Source: Glossina fuscipes
Taxonomy: Eukaryota; Arthropoda; Insecta; Diptera; Glossinidae
Direction: 5' to 3'
NCBI RefSeq assembly: GCF_014805625.2
Contig: NW_023998493.1
Span: forward strand, 2,032,082-2,096,081
Length of the DNA: 64,000 nucleotides
The translations under genes and the position numbers were made by a program. Position 1 is the stretch's first letter. Each line of letters opens with the position of its first letter. The notes under the pieces were generated by a model that saw only the letters and a list, made by a program, of their open reading frames with translations, was not told the origin of the DNA and did not search any database. Shown piece after piece: positions 1 through 10,926 of this stretch.

Positions 1-1439
1 TGTTTAGACTGCACCATATATGTGGCTCTCATGAAAGCAAACACTTGACGGCAGAATCTAACATGTGAGCTGTTATGAGGAAATCAACTCGAAAATAATA
101 ATTTCTTTGACAAGTAAATTAAGTTTGCGAAATTTGGACCACGTTGACTTTTGATTGGAAGATACCCAATATGAGGGCCTTCACCAAAATTGTGCATTTA
201 CATAAATGTAATGTAAACTTGTTGATGTATAATTAATTAAGCAGGGTGCTGTAGGGTCTTTAATGATGTGTTTTGCCCGCGTATATCGCATTCTTACTTC
301 TTCTACATCTTTTTTAGTTATTTGTTTATATCATTTCATATCATAATTTTTTTATAAGCTTTTACCAAATATACTTTTTATCAATTGCGTTTTGATGTTT
401 TTCTTTATCTTATTGAAAAGAAATATGCCACATTTTAAAAATTGAATGCAAATTAATATCAGTACCCGCGACATTACAAAAATAAAACTTTAAACATGAT
501 TGATTTCCTTGATATGCAACAACCGACGAAGTGCTTCCAATGTAATTCATATTTTTGGTGTTTAAATGTACTGTTATTTGGTAAATATATTAATATTTTT
601 AATGAAATAAAGTAACTAAAATTTTAACTACAAGTTACAATCGACATTTTAAAAACTTCAGTCAGGTTGTTTCTCGGCATAATACCCACTTCCTTTTTTT
701 ATTTGTCACTCTACGCGAGTGCTACTTATGTTTTCGACTGCTGTTTATAAATCAAAGTTTGACGTATAAGAACAAACAAATTAGTCATATTTCTGTATAC
801 TCACCAACATTCATTAAAGACTCTACGATAGTATAAGATTAGTATTGGAGGATGTAATTGCTACTTTAACAGTAAGATATCCTAGAAGTGACGTTGTCTA
901 TAGTTAGCATTTAGAATTCACAGACTTAGCTTGTCAGGTTACACTCTCCAAGTCAATTTACTTGATACTCAATTAATTGTACTGTTTTCATAATGGGTGG
1001 TATATCTGACTCATTAATAGCTGATGCTGTGATTGTAAGAAAAAAGAAAAAAGGAGAACTGTTTTTGAACAGATTCGACTGACATATTTAAAAAAGAATT
1101 TCTTTTTACAACACATTTCATATTTTTTAATCTACTACAATTTGCGTTCTACTTTCTATGTCTTTTTATTTTATGCTCTTATCGACTAGGGAGATTGTTA
1201 AGAAAAATTAATTCTGTCATAGTTAATATAAAAAGAGCACACTTAGCTTATTATCCAAGCCCTTTTACTTAATATGCAATCGATTGTAAGGAAAAACAAA
1301 TCCGCCGTTGTGGCGCCCACAATATTTTGTGTAGAAATAACACGTTTTTAGACAAAAAGTGTATATTGATGTAAAGAAGGTACAGAATAAATTTCACGAT
1401 TCACTCGTCATCATTTTATGAGTTATAATTTTGCGTGAT
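1..1439. other. AT-rich DNA, nothing recognised
   Basis: No open frame of convincing length, no RNA gene and no repeat with a recognisable end was seen here. It is ordinary AT-rich intergenic or intronic sequence. Confidence 0.6.
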
Positions 1440-1700
1440 AGTTGCCAAATTTTTTTATTTTTCAACGTTTTCGAATAGCAAATTGCAGCCTTCTACTTTT
1501 CATAACTTATATGTACTGAGCTGAAACTCACCAATTTTTACTTACAAATTTTGCTTTCAGTCTTCGTTTCATAGTGGACGCGTTCTTTGACAAATTTCAC
1601 CAACTTTCTATACCAACCTGTGTGCAAGAACGTCATACATTTCTACGAAATTTAAACGAAAACAACGGACACCACACATACATGTAAAAACAGCCGCATA
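1440..1700 (+). repeat. Interspersed repeat family A, old partial copy
   Basis: A stretch around 1485-1630 (AGCCTTCTACTTTTCATAAC, then a TGAGCTGAAACT-type motif and an AACGTCATACATTTCTACG-type segment) is visibly related to 6572-6740. Similarity to 12360-12440 is limited to the CAACCTGTGTGCAAGAAC-type motif. No terminus is visible in this copy. It belongs with the fly-type interspersed repeats described at 6555-6935. Confidence 0.45.
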
Positions 1701-3049
1701 GATCGACATGTAGGGATTGATCGGTGATTATTACGCGATAAGTCGTTCGTTGCCGCACATTTAACGCTTTATTTTTAGAACCCGTTATTTTTGAGGAGAA
1801 AAGAGCTGAACATTTCTTGGCAATTTCTAAGAAAAGGCTATAATCTCCACATTAAACGTGCAGTACTCGCCCTGTTTTGATCCCTTCATCATCCAATTTG
1901 CGTTTTTTTTATTGGCTTAATGACCTTGACTTGAGGCAACAACGGAGTAGTGCTCATGCAGACTTAACTTTGATATCTGGACAAAAAGCAAGTAAATCTA
2001 GACGAGTAAAAATAAATTCATTCTTATTGAATTTTAAAAAGCGATTATTGGTCACAAAAAGGCTGCTAAGAAATATAAAAACATATTATACTGCACCAAA
2101 CTGAAGTACATACGTTAGTATAATACATTACCGTTTGAAAGAAGAATAAATCCGTGGTTTTAATCTCTGTCGTCGTCTACGTTTCAAAATTTTCATTTTT
2201 CTTATATCTTATATTCAATCGCTTATGATCCTTCAATAATCTTTTACTGTGTACTAAATGTGCACTTTACGTGTTTTATTGTGGGCGCATTATCCTCTCT
2301 GTTTGGTTTGTTGAATGTGTTATGCTTTCAATATGTGAAAAGGATATTAAAAAAAGAGATAAAATCATACACGACAAAAAAGTTTGGCGACCTTGTGCGC
2401 TGTTAAGTTTTTTACTTTTTCTTTCCTCTGAATTCGTATGTCATCTTTATAAAGAAGATAATAAAATTGATGCATATCCCTCAACAAAAAAGTGTGTGAT
2501 AGTGAAAGACTTAATAATTTATTATTTCCATCTGATTATTTTACATTTTTTATAGTTTGCATTGTCTTTTCAGTGCTTGTAAATGTGTTCCTATTTCCTC
2601 ATTCTGATCCTATTTCTATTTTGCTTTCATATCTATGTTCTTGACTTTTTTCTCGTTAGCAACTCAACTATTATTTGTGCGTTTGTCGTTTCGATATGTT
2701 TATACATATTTTAATATTTGCTAATCTGGACTAAACGGCAATGCATTTGTCTAAATCTCCTTCCAATCGTTTCACGTCATGGTCGATATGTCTATGCTGT
2801 AATGTGATTTGGTCTTGGCGGGTTGTCGATGCAATCAATGATCCCAACTAAAGAGTCATTAAGCCTTTGTCTCGATTGTAAAGCGAAAGTTATTGACTTA
2901 TACAATTCCATTTGCCAAACGCAAGGAGGCTTTTTTAAAAACCCCAAACATTTAGCGTCAGAAGTACCATTCTCTGGCTAAGGATCTTAAATTCGACAAG
3001 GTGTCAGACAGAAGTAAGAGGTGACTCGCCACCTTCCCGGGCATTAGGC
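1701..3049. other. AT-rich DNA, nothing recognised
   Basis: Short open frames at 1877-2104 and 2271-2555 have a low-complexity, AT-driven residue composition and no recognisable motif. I regard them as chance frames. Confidence 0.5.
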
Positions 3050-3052
3050 TTG

Positions 3053-3346
3053 TTTTTTTTCCCATTTGCACCTGTAATCGCGCTGTCTGAACCTTATCTA
3101 AACTTATTTAACTTGTCCTCTCCAAGTCCTGTAATTAACCCTTTTGCTTCCATCCATCCTTCTTTACCTTCTACTGGTACCATCCAAGCATTCTTGCTTT
3201 GCCCGCGCTCTTCATCTAAGCTCTTTGCTAAATCTGGCGCTATACCTTCTCAGAACCTTACAGTTCAAGTGACTAATTCTTCTAATGCTGACACTATTCC
3301 TTCTCTTTTTGATCGTAATAAAAAAAACCCAATTACTTTTTCTTAA
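3053..3346 (+). pseudogene. Proline/serine-rich open segment, possible decayed coding sequence
   Basis: About 97 codons stay open without an internal ATG start. The translation is rich in Pro, Ser, Asn and Thr (for example LSSPSPVINPFASIHPSLPS), unlike the Phe/Lys/Ile-rich output of random AT-rich DNA. It is followed within 1.2 kb by further protein-like open segments on the same strand but in other frames (3463-3651, 3681-3926, 4068-4283), which suggests one ancient coding unit broken by indels. I do not recognise the family. It could be a retroelement gag region, a processed pseudogene or a host exon. The lack of a start codon and the frame changes argue against a working gene. Confidence 0.3.
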
Positions 3347-3462
3347 TTCCCTATCGAAATATTGAAGAAGTCGTTATGTCTGGTGCTTTTAGCTGAAACG
3401 TTCAACGAGATCATAATTGTTTGGTAATACAATTTATTTATATCTTCCCGAACAACAAATGA

Positions 3463-3651
3463 GGGGATGCGAAGAATAGATCAGTTAGTCGTACCAGAGA
3501 AAACCAAGTCCAGAAGTTTATTAAAGAGGTTCCCAATGTGAATCGAGAGTTACAAACAGTTCAAATGCAGGCTCAAACACAATAACTGGATCTGAATTTG
3601 GGAAACTTTTCGGGTAAATTAAAATCCCTAACATTGGTAATGTATCAGTAG
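3463..3651 (+). pseudogene. Gln/Glu/Arg-rich open segment with one internal stop
   Basis: After a stop at 3460-3462 the frame reads 40 codons to TAA at 3583-3585, then about 20 more. The first part is polar and looks helical, with a segment reading QKFIKEVPNVNRELQTVQMQ, which has the heptad-like spacing of a coiled coil. The composition is protein-like, but no family is recognised. It lies between the Pro/Ser-rich segment and the 81-codon segment at 3681-3926, so it may be part of the same decayed coding region. Confidence 0.28.
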
Positions 3652-3680
3652 GATTCATTTTTAAGAACATTTGCTAATGA

Positions 3681-3926
3681 GGAGGAAGTGCTTTAATAAG
3701 TGCTAATATCAGATCTCAGAAGGATCTATTAACACGCTATTTACTGCTGCCTACTTGCAGTAAAACACCAACAAGGTCATTGTCAATTTCCACCGTCACC
3801 ACAGGCCAGACGGAAGAGGATTTACCACAACAATTAAGACTCCACGCGCAATGTTGTTTACTCTGTCACGCCTACATACTTGATGCTCCACGTCTTGCAC
3901 ACGCTGCTTTAATCAAATTTCAGTGA
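3681..3926 (+). pseudogene. 81-codon open segment of unknown family
   Basis: The frame opens right after TAA and TGA stops at 3675-3680 and runs 81 codons to TGA at 3924-3926. It has no ATG. The translation has balanced composition, with a Thr/Ser-rich middle (SLSISTVTTGQTEEDLPQQL) and a Cys/His/Ala-rich end (HAQCCLLCHAYILDAPRLAH). That makes it one of the most protein-like segments in the first 10 kb. The two other forward frames and the reverse strand are interrupted by stops. No domain is recognised. A decayed exon or transposon fragment is the simplest reading. Confidence 0.33.
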
Positions 3927-4067
3927 AAGCAATAACCTGATATTTGAAATTACGAAATCCTAAATGTAAGGACAAGATAACGAATTATCTAGGACCGAAT
4001 GGCACGGGGTCTGCCACACGGCGAGCATTCGCTGGATGCGTCATCAGAATGTGTATAACCCTGAATA

Positions 4068-4572
4068 GTGGGAATGGAATTCAGTAACTTACTTACCGTG
4101 GCAGTGTTTATACCTTTCACCGACCCGGGAACAGCCAACGGCTTCTCAGATGTTGATGAAAGTAAGGAGGACGATCTTATAAAAGTAACAAACGGAGCAA
4201 CAGTCGCTCATGTGGCTAGAGTTCTCTACGGCACATGGTTCATGGAGTCAATAGAGTCCGTAATGATGTTGTCGACACATTAACAGTAACATTATTACTA
4301 CCCTTCGTTGATACCTTATCTAGGCAGTTTCATCCGTCGGTTTATTCAGACCCTTGAACAGGTTGAATAGATATCGAAATCGTTTTGAGATCTTTTTAAA
4401 GTCCTCCAATGTCTATAAAATCAGCTTGTGCAGCTTGATTCCTGTCTGGTGCTCTACAGGCTACCAAGACAAACCTTGGGATGAGAAAAAAATATTATCA
4501 AGCTACAATAAATCCCGAACTAAAAGACACGTTATAAAACACATGAACCTTTACAATGAGTATGAGCTGTAA
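4068..4572 (+). pseudogene. Two successive open segments, possibly ex-coding
   Basis: The first segment (4068-4283) starts at a GTG and reads 71 codons with an acidic patch (DVDESKEDDLIKV) and a hydrophobic start. The second (4354-4572) starts at a TTG and reads 72 basic codons. Neither has a useful ATG. The region is clearly less AT-rich than its surroundings up to about 4350. Together with 3053-3926 it forms a 1.5-kb block of unusually protein-like sequence on the + strand. No family was recognised. Confidence 0.25.
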
Positions 4573-5383
4573 TTTACCATTTGTGATATATTTAAACCAC
4601 CAGTGTTCCGCACTTGCAGAGTTACTAGAAAATAAAATCATAATTTAAGCGTAATCTTAACCGTTGCTTTGTTTAATTTGGCTGCGTCTTTGCTGTAGCT
4701 TTGCATAGATGAATAAATAAAAAATATAATTCCCTTTATGGCGATTTTTGAATATTATCATCGAAATATTACATTTGCGATAATGCAAAGAAAGCTCCTG
4801 AATTTTGTGTTTTTCGAAAGTTAGTTAAGCTAATGCTGTGCATTATTTATTTATTTATTTTTTTGTCTAAATTGTGTTTGTAAATTCGTTATCGAACAAC
4901 TGGTTAGAGAAACATACCGTAATAACGTAAATACTGAACAAATCAATTCGTGAAAATATTTAAAATTTTTTCGTTTCTTATAAAATACTCATAACAATAA
5001 TAAGTTATGAAAGAAATACGGTTATTGACCGATAATATCGGACCACAACGTAAACCCGTTCATAATAGAACATTCCATTACCATTCGGTTACTGAACTCT
5101 GGATAACATAGTTTTTCCGTCGATTTTTGTGACTGGAAGGCTCAAATGCGGGAATGATTGCTTTCGGAGCTTTCCTAAATAGTACATAACGTCATCTTGT
5201 ATGTAAATTTTTTAAATTTGTACAAAAAATTAAAGGAGTTACTATTACGTAAGCTTTTATCCAGAGTTGTATTCGGCTGGAGCTGCACTTTTTTTATTCA
5301 TTTCTTTACCGTGTTGCGGCAGGAAAAATTGTTATGTAATTTATTATTAAAAGATTAGTATTGAGGACTTTTAACAGTTTTAG
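4573..5383. other. AT-rich DNA with a short (ATTT)n run
   Basis: A short ATTT-type run lies near 4843-4860. Around 5027-5047 the sequence CCGATAATATCGGACCACA is a short palindrome that resembles internal parts of fly interspersed repeats. Nothing else was recognised. Confidence 0.4.
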
Positions 5384-5980
5384 ATGAATTACTGTCCGGT
5401 TTTTTTAGACTACTCACATTCGTTTATTCAATCATTCGTGTTGCTGTTGAAGACCGTTGTAGGTTTTCGATTCCAATTGCAGAAGTTATTAGGGATTTTT
5501 AGTTCAAAAGAAATAAAGGAAAAAATGTTAAAAGAAAGCAGTTTCCGTTTACTCTTCATTAACAAAAGCCACGGCGCAACTTCTTTGAAAATAATGCATG
5601 ATTCTTATAAGAGAATGAATAGATTACCAATATAGGTGGCATGTTGCAAGGCTATCAAATCTTCCGGTTTATACGTAGCAGGCGACAATGTATCTCCGAA
5701 AACATTAGCAAACTCCGAATTAGTAAAAATAGAACTGGATAGACTCCATGCGAAAAGATTATTTACACGGGATTACAATTTAATTCGTATGGCAGCTGAA
5801 CATAAAGAGTTCTTTCCAAAAGCTACAATTATATTTAAACGAACTCAAAAGAGACAAGCAACTATTAAAGGCCCATTTAAACTGTTTCGTAGAAACGTGG
5901 ACTATGCCAAGTGTAACTTACGAGATTTCAGGATTTTCTACACCAAGCATAATCAACGAATGTACGGAAACTTTAGATAA
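5384..5980 (+). pseudogene. Broken 199-codon reading frame, unknown family
   Basis: One frame runs from ATG at 5384 to TAG at 5980 with a single internal stop (TAG, 5633-5635). At this base composition a stop is expected about every 13-14 codons, so 199 codons with one stop is unlikely by chance. The first half is hydrophobic early (an FIQSFVLLLKTVVGF-type stretch near residues 14-28) and then basic. The second half is Lys/Arg-rich (for example FKRTQKRQATIKGPFKLFRR). No domain or motif of a known family is visible. It may be the remnant of a transposon or host protein. An intact spliced gene is not supported. Confidence 0.33.
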
Positions 5981-6554
5981 TCTGTAAATTAAAGAGAGAT
6001 TGTGGCTTACATCAAAGGGGACAGTATCCAATCAACAGAGTAGTTGTTTAAAACTGAGTTAAGTAATCGAAACCAAGCTCGAAAATATACTGGATTCAAG
6101 CATAAATGATCATATAACGTCATTGTAACTACCCTGAATGGGAATTTTACGGAAAATTTTTCCGGAATTATACGTAAAATGTTACGGAAATCCAATATAG
6201 ACAAGTGGATAAGACGAGCGAAATGATGCTGACTGAAAACATTATATACTCTTCTCTATTTTAAGCACATGTCTGGCTATAAGTTTAAGGCAGACTTAAA
6301 TCCATTGAGCATTTTAAAGTAATATTTAGGATGTAAACTTGAAAACCTACGAGGCACTTTGTGTTTATCATTGGGAACACTTACTGTGCTGTAACTTAAG
6401 AATAATGGGCAAGACAAGTTCTATAAAAATATTATTTGCAAACTTTTATGTCACTACACATAAAAGCTTGGGACGTTTAGACAAAACCAATTTTTTTGTG
6501 CGGTCGTGGCCGAATTTTTCTGTCTTTGAGCATAAACAATAGGAACTGTCATAA
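5981..6554. other. AT-rich DNA, nothing recognised
   Basis: Short opposing frames at 6007-6204 and 6339-6542 have no recognisable motif. No repeat terminus was seen. Confidence 0.45.
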
Positions 6555-6935
6555 AATAAATTAAGAAAATTTCAGCCTTCTATCTTTCATAAATTAGAGA
6601 TAATGAGCTGAACCATCCAAATTTTTGCTTAGGGAAACAGAGCTTCTTTGACTTTAGGCTTTACTGTGGGCGTGTCGATTGACAAATTTAGACTGTTTTC
6701 AATACATAGCTACTTGAAAGAACTTCAAATGTTTGTATCTAATTTCGGGTCAATCTCATAACTTATTTTTGTGTTCAAAAACTCACACCACGAAGGTACA
6801 CAGACGGACAAAAGTGTCTAGATCGATTCAGAACTTCATGTTGATCAAAAATATATGAATATACTTAATAGGGTCTCTGAAGCTTTCTTTTGGGCAATCC
6901 AAGTATTATAATAAAATTAGTATGCCACCGTCCTT
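6555..6935 (+). repeat. Interspersed repeat family A (DINE-1/INE-1-like)
   Basis: The copy contains, in order, AGCCTTCTATCTTTCATAA, a TGAGCTGAACC motif, the ACAGACGGACAAAAGTG tract (6800-6816), a TAGATCGATTCAGAAC tract, and GGGTCTCTGAAGCTTTCTTT before the 3' part. This order of a GACAGACGGACAG-type tract, a GATCGA tract and a GGTCTCxGAxGCTTxCTTCTGGG tract is typical of DINE-1/INE-1-type non-autonomous rolling-circle (Helentron-associated) repeats of flies. That assignment is from memory of the repeat class and was not checked by alignment. Confidence 0.55.
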
Positions 6936-7699
6936 TAATGTTAGGAATGAACAGATTAAAGTGATTAGAAATGCGTAAAAATAACTATTTTTTATTCATA
7001 ACATCTTTCTTAAATATAAAAAATATTCTGCATTGAACATTGTGGACGAAGATTAATAAAAAATTTTTTCTCTGAAAACTGCTCATTTAAATGATTTATA
7101 CATAAGTGTTATATACATATTCAATTACATATAACATAAAACCATTTTATTGCACAAATAATTTAAAAATGGAAAATAATCCCTTACAAAATCGTATTTC
7201 CCTGAACTTATATTAAACATTTATCTTTAACTTATGTACTTAAGAACACATGTCGGGTAAACCAATGGTGATATCTTTCTTTAATATTTTTGCTATCATA
7301 TTTAATATTTTGCTAACATAATACAATTGTTGTAACAGCCGTAATTCTATCGTTCTCAAGGCCTTTTGCTTAACGTACTTGGTGCACGTTAGACTGATGA
7401 ACACTTGGTTCAAATAATAAAACGTAAATATATTTTAAACATTATTTACTTAGTCATATACTTGGCACTTTTTATCATTACTTAATCATATACGTGGCAA
7501 TTTTTATTCTCTTGGAAACAAATTGTACGCAAATTATTCAAAATTGAGAAATTTTTCTCGAGAATATTTTTCGCTACTGAATCATGATGCAAATTAAAAC
7601 TGATTTGAAAATTTTTAAGAGCGATCTTCGTTATGGCATCATATAAGAGGTGAAAATACTATGGTAGGCCACGGACTACACCATCCTAAAGTTATTCAT

Positions 7700-8010
7700 G
7701 TAACGATTTTTTAAAATAAGGCGTTGTATGGAAGTTGTCAAAAAGCCGAACCGATCCCAATCTTCTTCAATAGCATTTGTCCTTGGACCAAAACATGCCA
7801 GCGTAGCAAACTTCATCAAAAAATCTCAAAAATTGCTGCTCGTAGATTGATTATTAGCAAATAGGACAGACAGACGGACAGACATACTTACGATCACTTT
7901 CTGAATCGGTTGATGTGACAAAAGGTAGATCTACGTGGAGTCCTCATGGCTGTTACATACATCTGCTCAAGTTTAATATACCTTCACACCACAAGTTGTG
8001 TACGATATAA
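7700..8010 (+). repeat. Interspersed repeat family B, copy 1
   Basis: Shared blocks with 13990-14337, 15340-15860, 18220-18650 and 39430-39890 include TCAATAGCATTTGTCCTTGG, CATCAAAAAATCTCAAAAATT, GACAGACGGACAGACA (7867-7882), TGTTACATACATCTGC and a 3' imperfect palindrome ACACCACAAGTTGTGTA just before GATATAA. The palindrome near the 3' end is what rolling-circle (Helitron/Helentron) derivatives carry. The family is therefore probably a Helentron-associated repeat of the DINE-1 kind. Confidence 0.65.
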
Positions 8011-10382
8011 ATATTATATAAATAAAAATATTTTCAATGAATCGATTCAAAGTTTTTCCTTAATTAAAAATACGTAAATGAATAAATGTATTTCGATGAT
8101 TGTCGTCTCCGTTAACCATACCTGAAAATATAAACAAAAAAGAAAATTTTTAAACTAATTTTAAAAAAATGGAACTAAAAATGAAAATAAATTTTATATG
8201 AACCACGAACTAGCATTTGCTATCTATGGTGTTTACCTATAGTAAACAAGAGTGCAGATGTTGTATGTAAGTGTCATGCGGTTAAATAATTACTGCAAAC
8301 ACTTGTGCATCAACACTGAATGAGAGTCTGGAGGAAATACTTAACTCAATGAGCACTTGCAGCACCTCTTTGTCATATTTGAGCTTTGTAGGTGTTGATT
8401 ATTACATAGTTTTGTACTCTAAAAGGTTGTCTTGAAGGGTTCCACAACGTTTCGCACTTTTTTTTGAATATATCTTGAAATTTCTCTTCGAGAATTTAAG
8501 AATTTATATTTAGAACGTCTTTGAAAAGTCACAAGAGTTTGACAAAGTAAGCATAAGTCTTTATGGTTTAAAACAAAGTGCTCTAATTTATTTTATTATT
8601 TGTAAATTTCTTCGAAGTATTGCTAATATTATAGAAACAATAATCGAGGATTAGTTTTACTTATATCTATCAATCTTATTTTTCTTGTCTCATAATACTT
8701 CGCATAAAATTCATAACATTTTTGCTGCGCACAAGCTTGTCGCTTGTAGCCAGTTGGGGATTACAACGAACTGGGTGTCTATGGGCCACGATTCGAAGAA
8801 TGCTTGGTATCTAAGTTATGTACTTACAAAGATTCGGCGTTTTACCAGGTGACAGCCTTCGATCGGAGAGTGTGAGCGTACGGTAACCCAAGGGTATTTT
8901 TTTTTTATTGCATAAAATGCAAATAAATTATTTTGTGCTACGCCAGGGTCCAGGATCATGGCAAGCTGTGATCACTAAAACCAAGAAAGAAATACGGAAA
9001 TAGAACAAAAAAAAGGAAGCAAAGGCGGGAAACTGTTATAAAGAGATTTAGTCAGAAATCTAAACGCTTACCTTTTTCGCCAAATTTATTTACGTTTTTG
9101 GGGGGCTAAAGTGCACACTATAATTTTCACAATGTTGTAGCAAATGTTTATAACAAAGAACTATAATTTTTCTTATAAATACTTGTCATACATTGACTTT
9201 GATCTTCGACAGATTTAGTTCACTCTTAAGTTTCTTTCGGAAAAACAGTTCTACAACGTAAGACAAGAAGAATCTTGATGAGTTCTTTCAATTTCGAAGG
9301 TAGTAAGGTTGATGTATTAAAAGTCAAAGTATAAATAAGGAACTTGTGGACTTATATTTGGTGAAGTAGACGTCGACTTAGTTAAAATGAATGAATGAAT
9401 GCATAAACACAGTTAGAGAGAAAAACGTTTAAAGTAGAGAAACGGGCACACAATCGTTTCAAAATTCTGGTGCGTCATCCCAGATGTTTTTCAGGTCATA
9501 ATAAACTTAGTACACTCACTTTTCGATCCTGTGTTTTATTTACACTTTATTTTCTTTACGCACAATAGTCTGCTCATTCTTAATACTTGCATTAATCTTA
9601 AGCTGCGAATAATTCCTTCACATATTTTTTATAAATATTCCTTTTTCCTTGTGAGACGACCGCATTCGACCTTTGTTTTGTTTAGATGTCAGCACACATA
9701 TGCTATATAAATAATAAAAACAAACAGTTTTCTTTAAGTAGAGTAAAACAAAAGAATGTTAACTGAAATGTAAACATAGCAAAAGAACCATTAAAGTCTT
9801 TTCTCAAGTTGTTGTGTTTTATGGGCCATAAAAGCTAAGAAATTGCGTTACCATAAGAAATAAAAAACGAACTGGAAAAACATGTATAAGTAGTACCGTT
9901 TATTAGGCACTTTAGACACTCTTTGGCTATTCTTAGGAATCTAAATGTAAAATACGTCAATAAGAGATGTCATTTTAAATAGCGTATGCTTTTTTAACTG
10001 TCAGCATGTATCTGCTATTGCGATGACCTATGACAAGTAAAATTTAGGAAGTGTTATCAAACATAAATCGATACAAACATTCAGAACATATTGGAGTAGT
10101 GAAAATACACTGCAATAATTTTGAACAAAATTAATTTGAGTGATAAGATTCACTTTCAACTCTCTGGTTATGTCAACAAGCAATACTATCGCGTCTGCTG
10201 TACCGAAACTCTAACAGAAGTAACACCAATGGCTCTCCTGTTTGACACATATGGCATCGCTGGTAACAGACTCTTATAATTTCTGGGTAGTAGCCTGTCA
10301 AAATCTCATGACGTTCTGACAATTAGTTGTCATAGTTGTTTTAGTGACGTCGCTTTTATAATTTTCAAGTCTGTAAAGAACT
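8011..10382. other. AT-rich DNA with one GC-richer patch, nothing identified
   Basis: A GC-richer patch at about 8728-8895 (GTCGCTTGTAGCCAGTTGGG to GTGAGCGTACGGTAACCCAA) stands out from its surroundings and may be a repeat fragment, but no second copy was found in the window. No coding or RNA feature was recognised. The last about 100 bases lead into the mariner remnant and may be its 5' untranslated part. Confidence 0.4.
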
Positions 10383-10926
10383 GTGTTCCGTGTGTTGATT
10401 AAACATTGCTTTTTCATCCGAAAAAAAACTTTCACAATCCCCGTTGTCTTGCAAGACGTTGTGGCGATTCTTGCCAGGCGGAACTATAAATTTATGGATG
10501 GCTTGGCGATTTTAAAGGCAGTGGTATGGATATCGATGATGCCGATCTCTCTGGCCGAGTTTATCTAGAAGACATGAAGAAAGTGCACACAACCGTTTTG
10601 AAAGGACGAAAAGCAGAGCTGCGGGAGGTAGCTGGCACACTAACGATATAAGAAGGCATTTTACTTGGGCATTTGTTTCCTTTCCGAAGTGGAAGCTTTT
10701 ACTTCTTTTTTACTTTTTACGACAACTTGTTGATGACTCAGATCGTTATTTGGCGCTATAAAGGAGAAATAAAAAGAATATTCTCATGCGATATATGGTA
10801 ATGATTCAAACATGGAATTATCGCTGCACTCCAAAATCAAGTCGGCAGTCAACCGACACAAGAGCAACTGACGAAAATAGCCAGAAGCCACTAAAACAAC
10901 TATTAGATCGCAGACTAACTGTGTGA
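10383..10926 (+). pseudogene. Decayed mariner transposase (Tc1/mariner superfamily)
   Basis: Mariner transposases cut and paste DNA at TA sites through a DD34D active site. Three frame-shifted pieces match them in order. Near 10386 the frame reads FRVLIKHCFFIRKKTF, the usual N-terminus of the mellifera-type subfamily. Near 10460-10650 it reads CGDSC, GDFKGSGMDIDDADLSGR, MKKVHTTVL and ELREVAGTLTI, matching the end of the paired helix-turn-helix domain and linker. At 10795-10926 it reads VMIQTWNYRCTPKSSRQS and RATDE, matching the block around the first catalytic aspartate (normally a MDETW context followed by TPESxRQS). Here that Asp-Glu pair has become Ile-Gln. There are internal stops and frameshifts, and the last third with the remaining catalytic residues is missing. 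The element is dead. The subfamily assignment is from memory. Confidence 0.85.
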
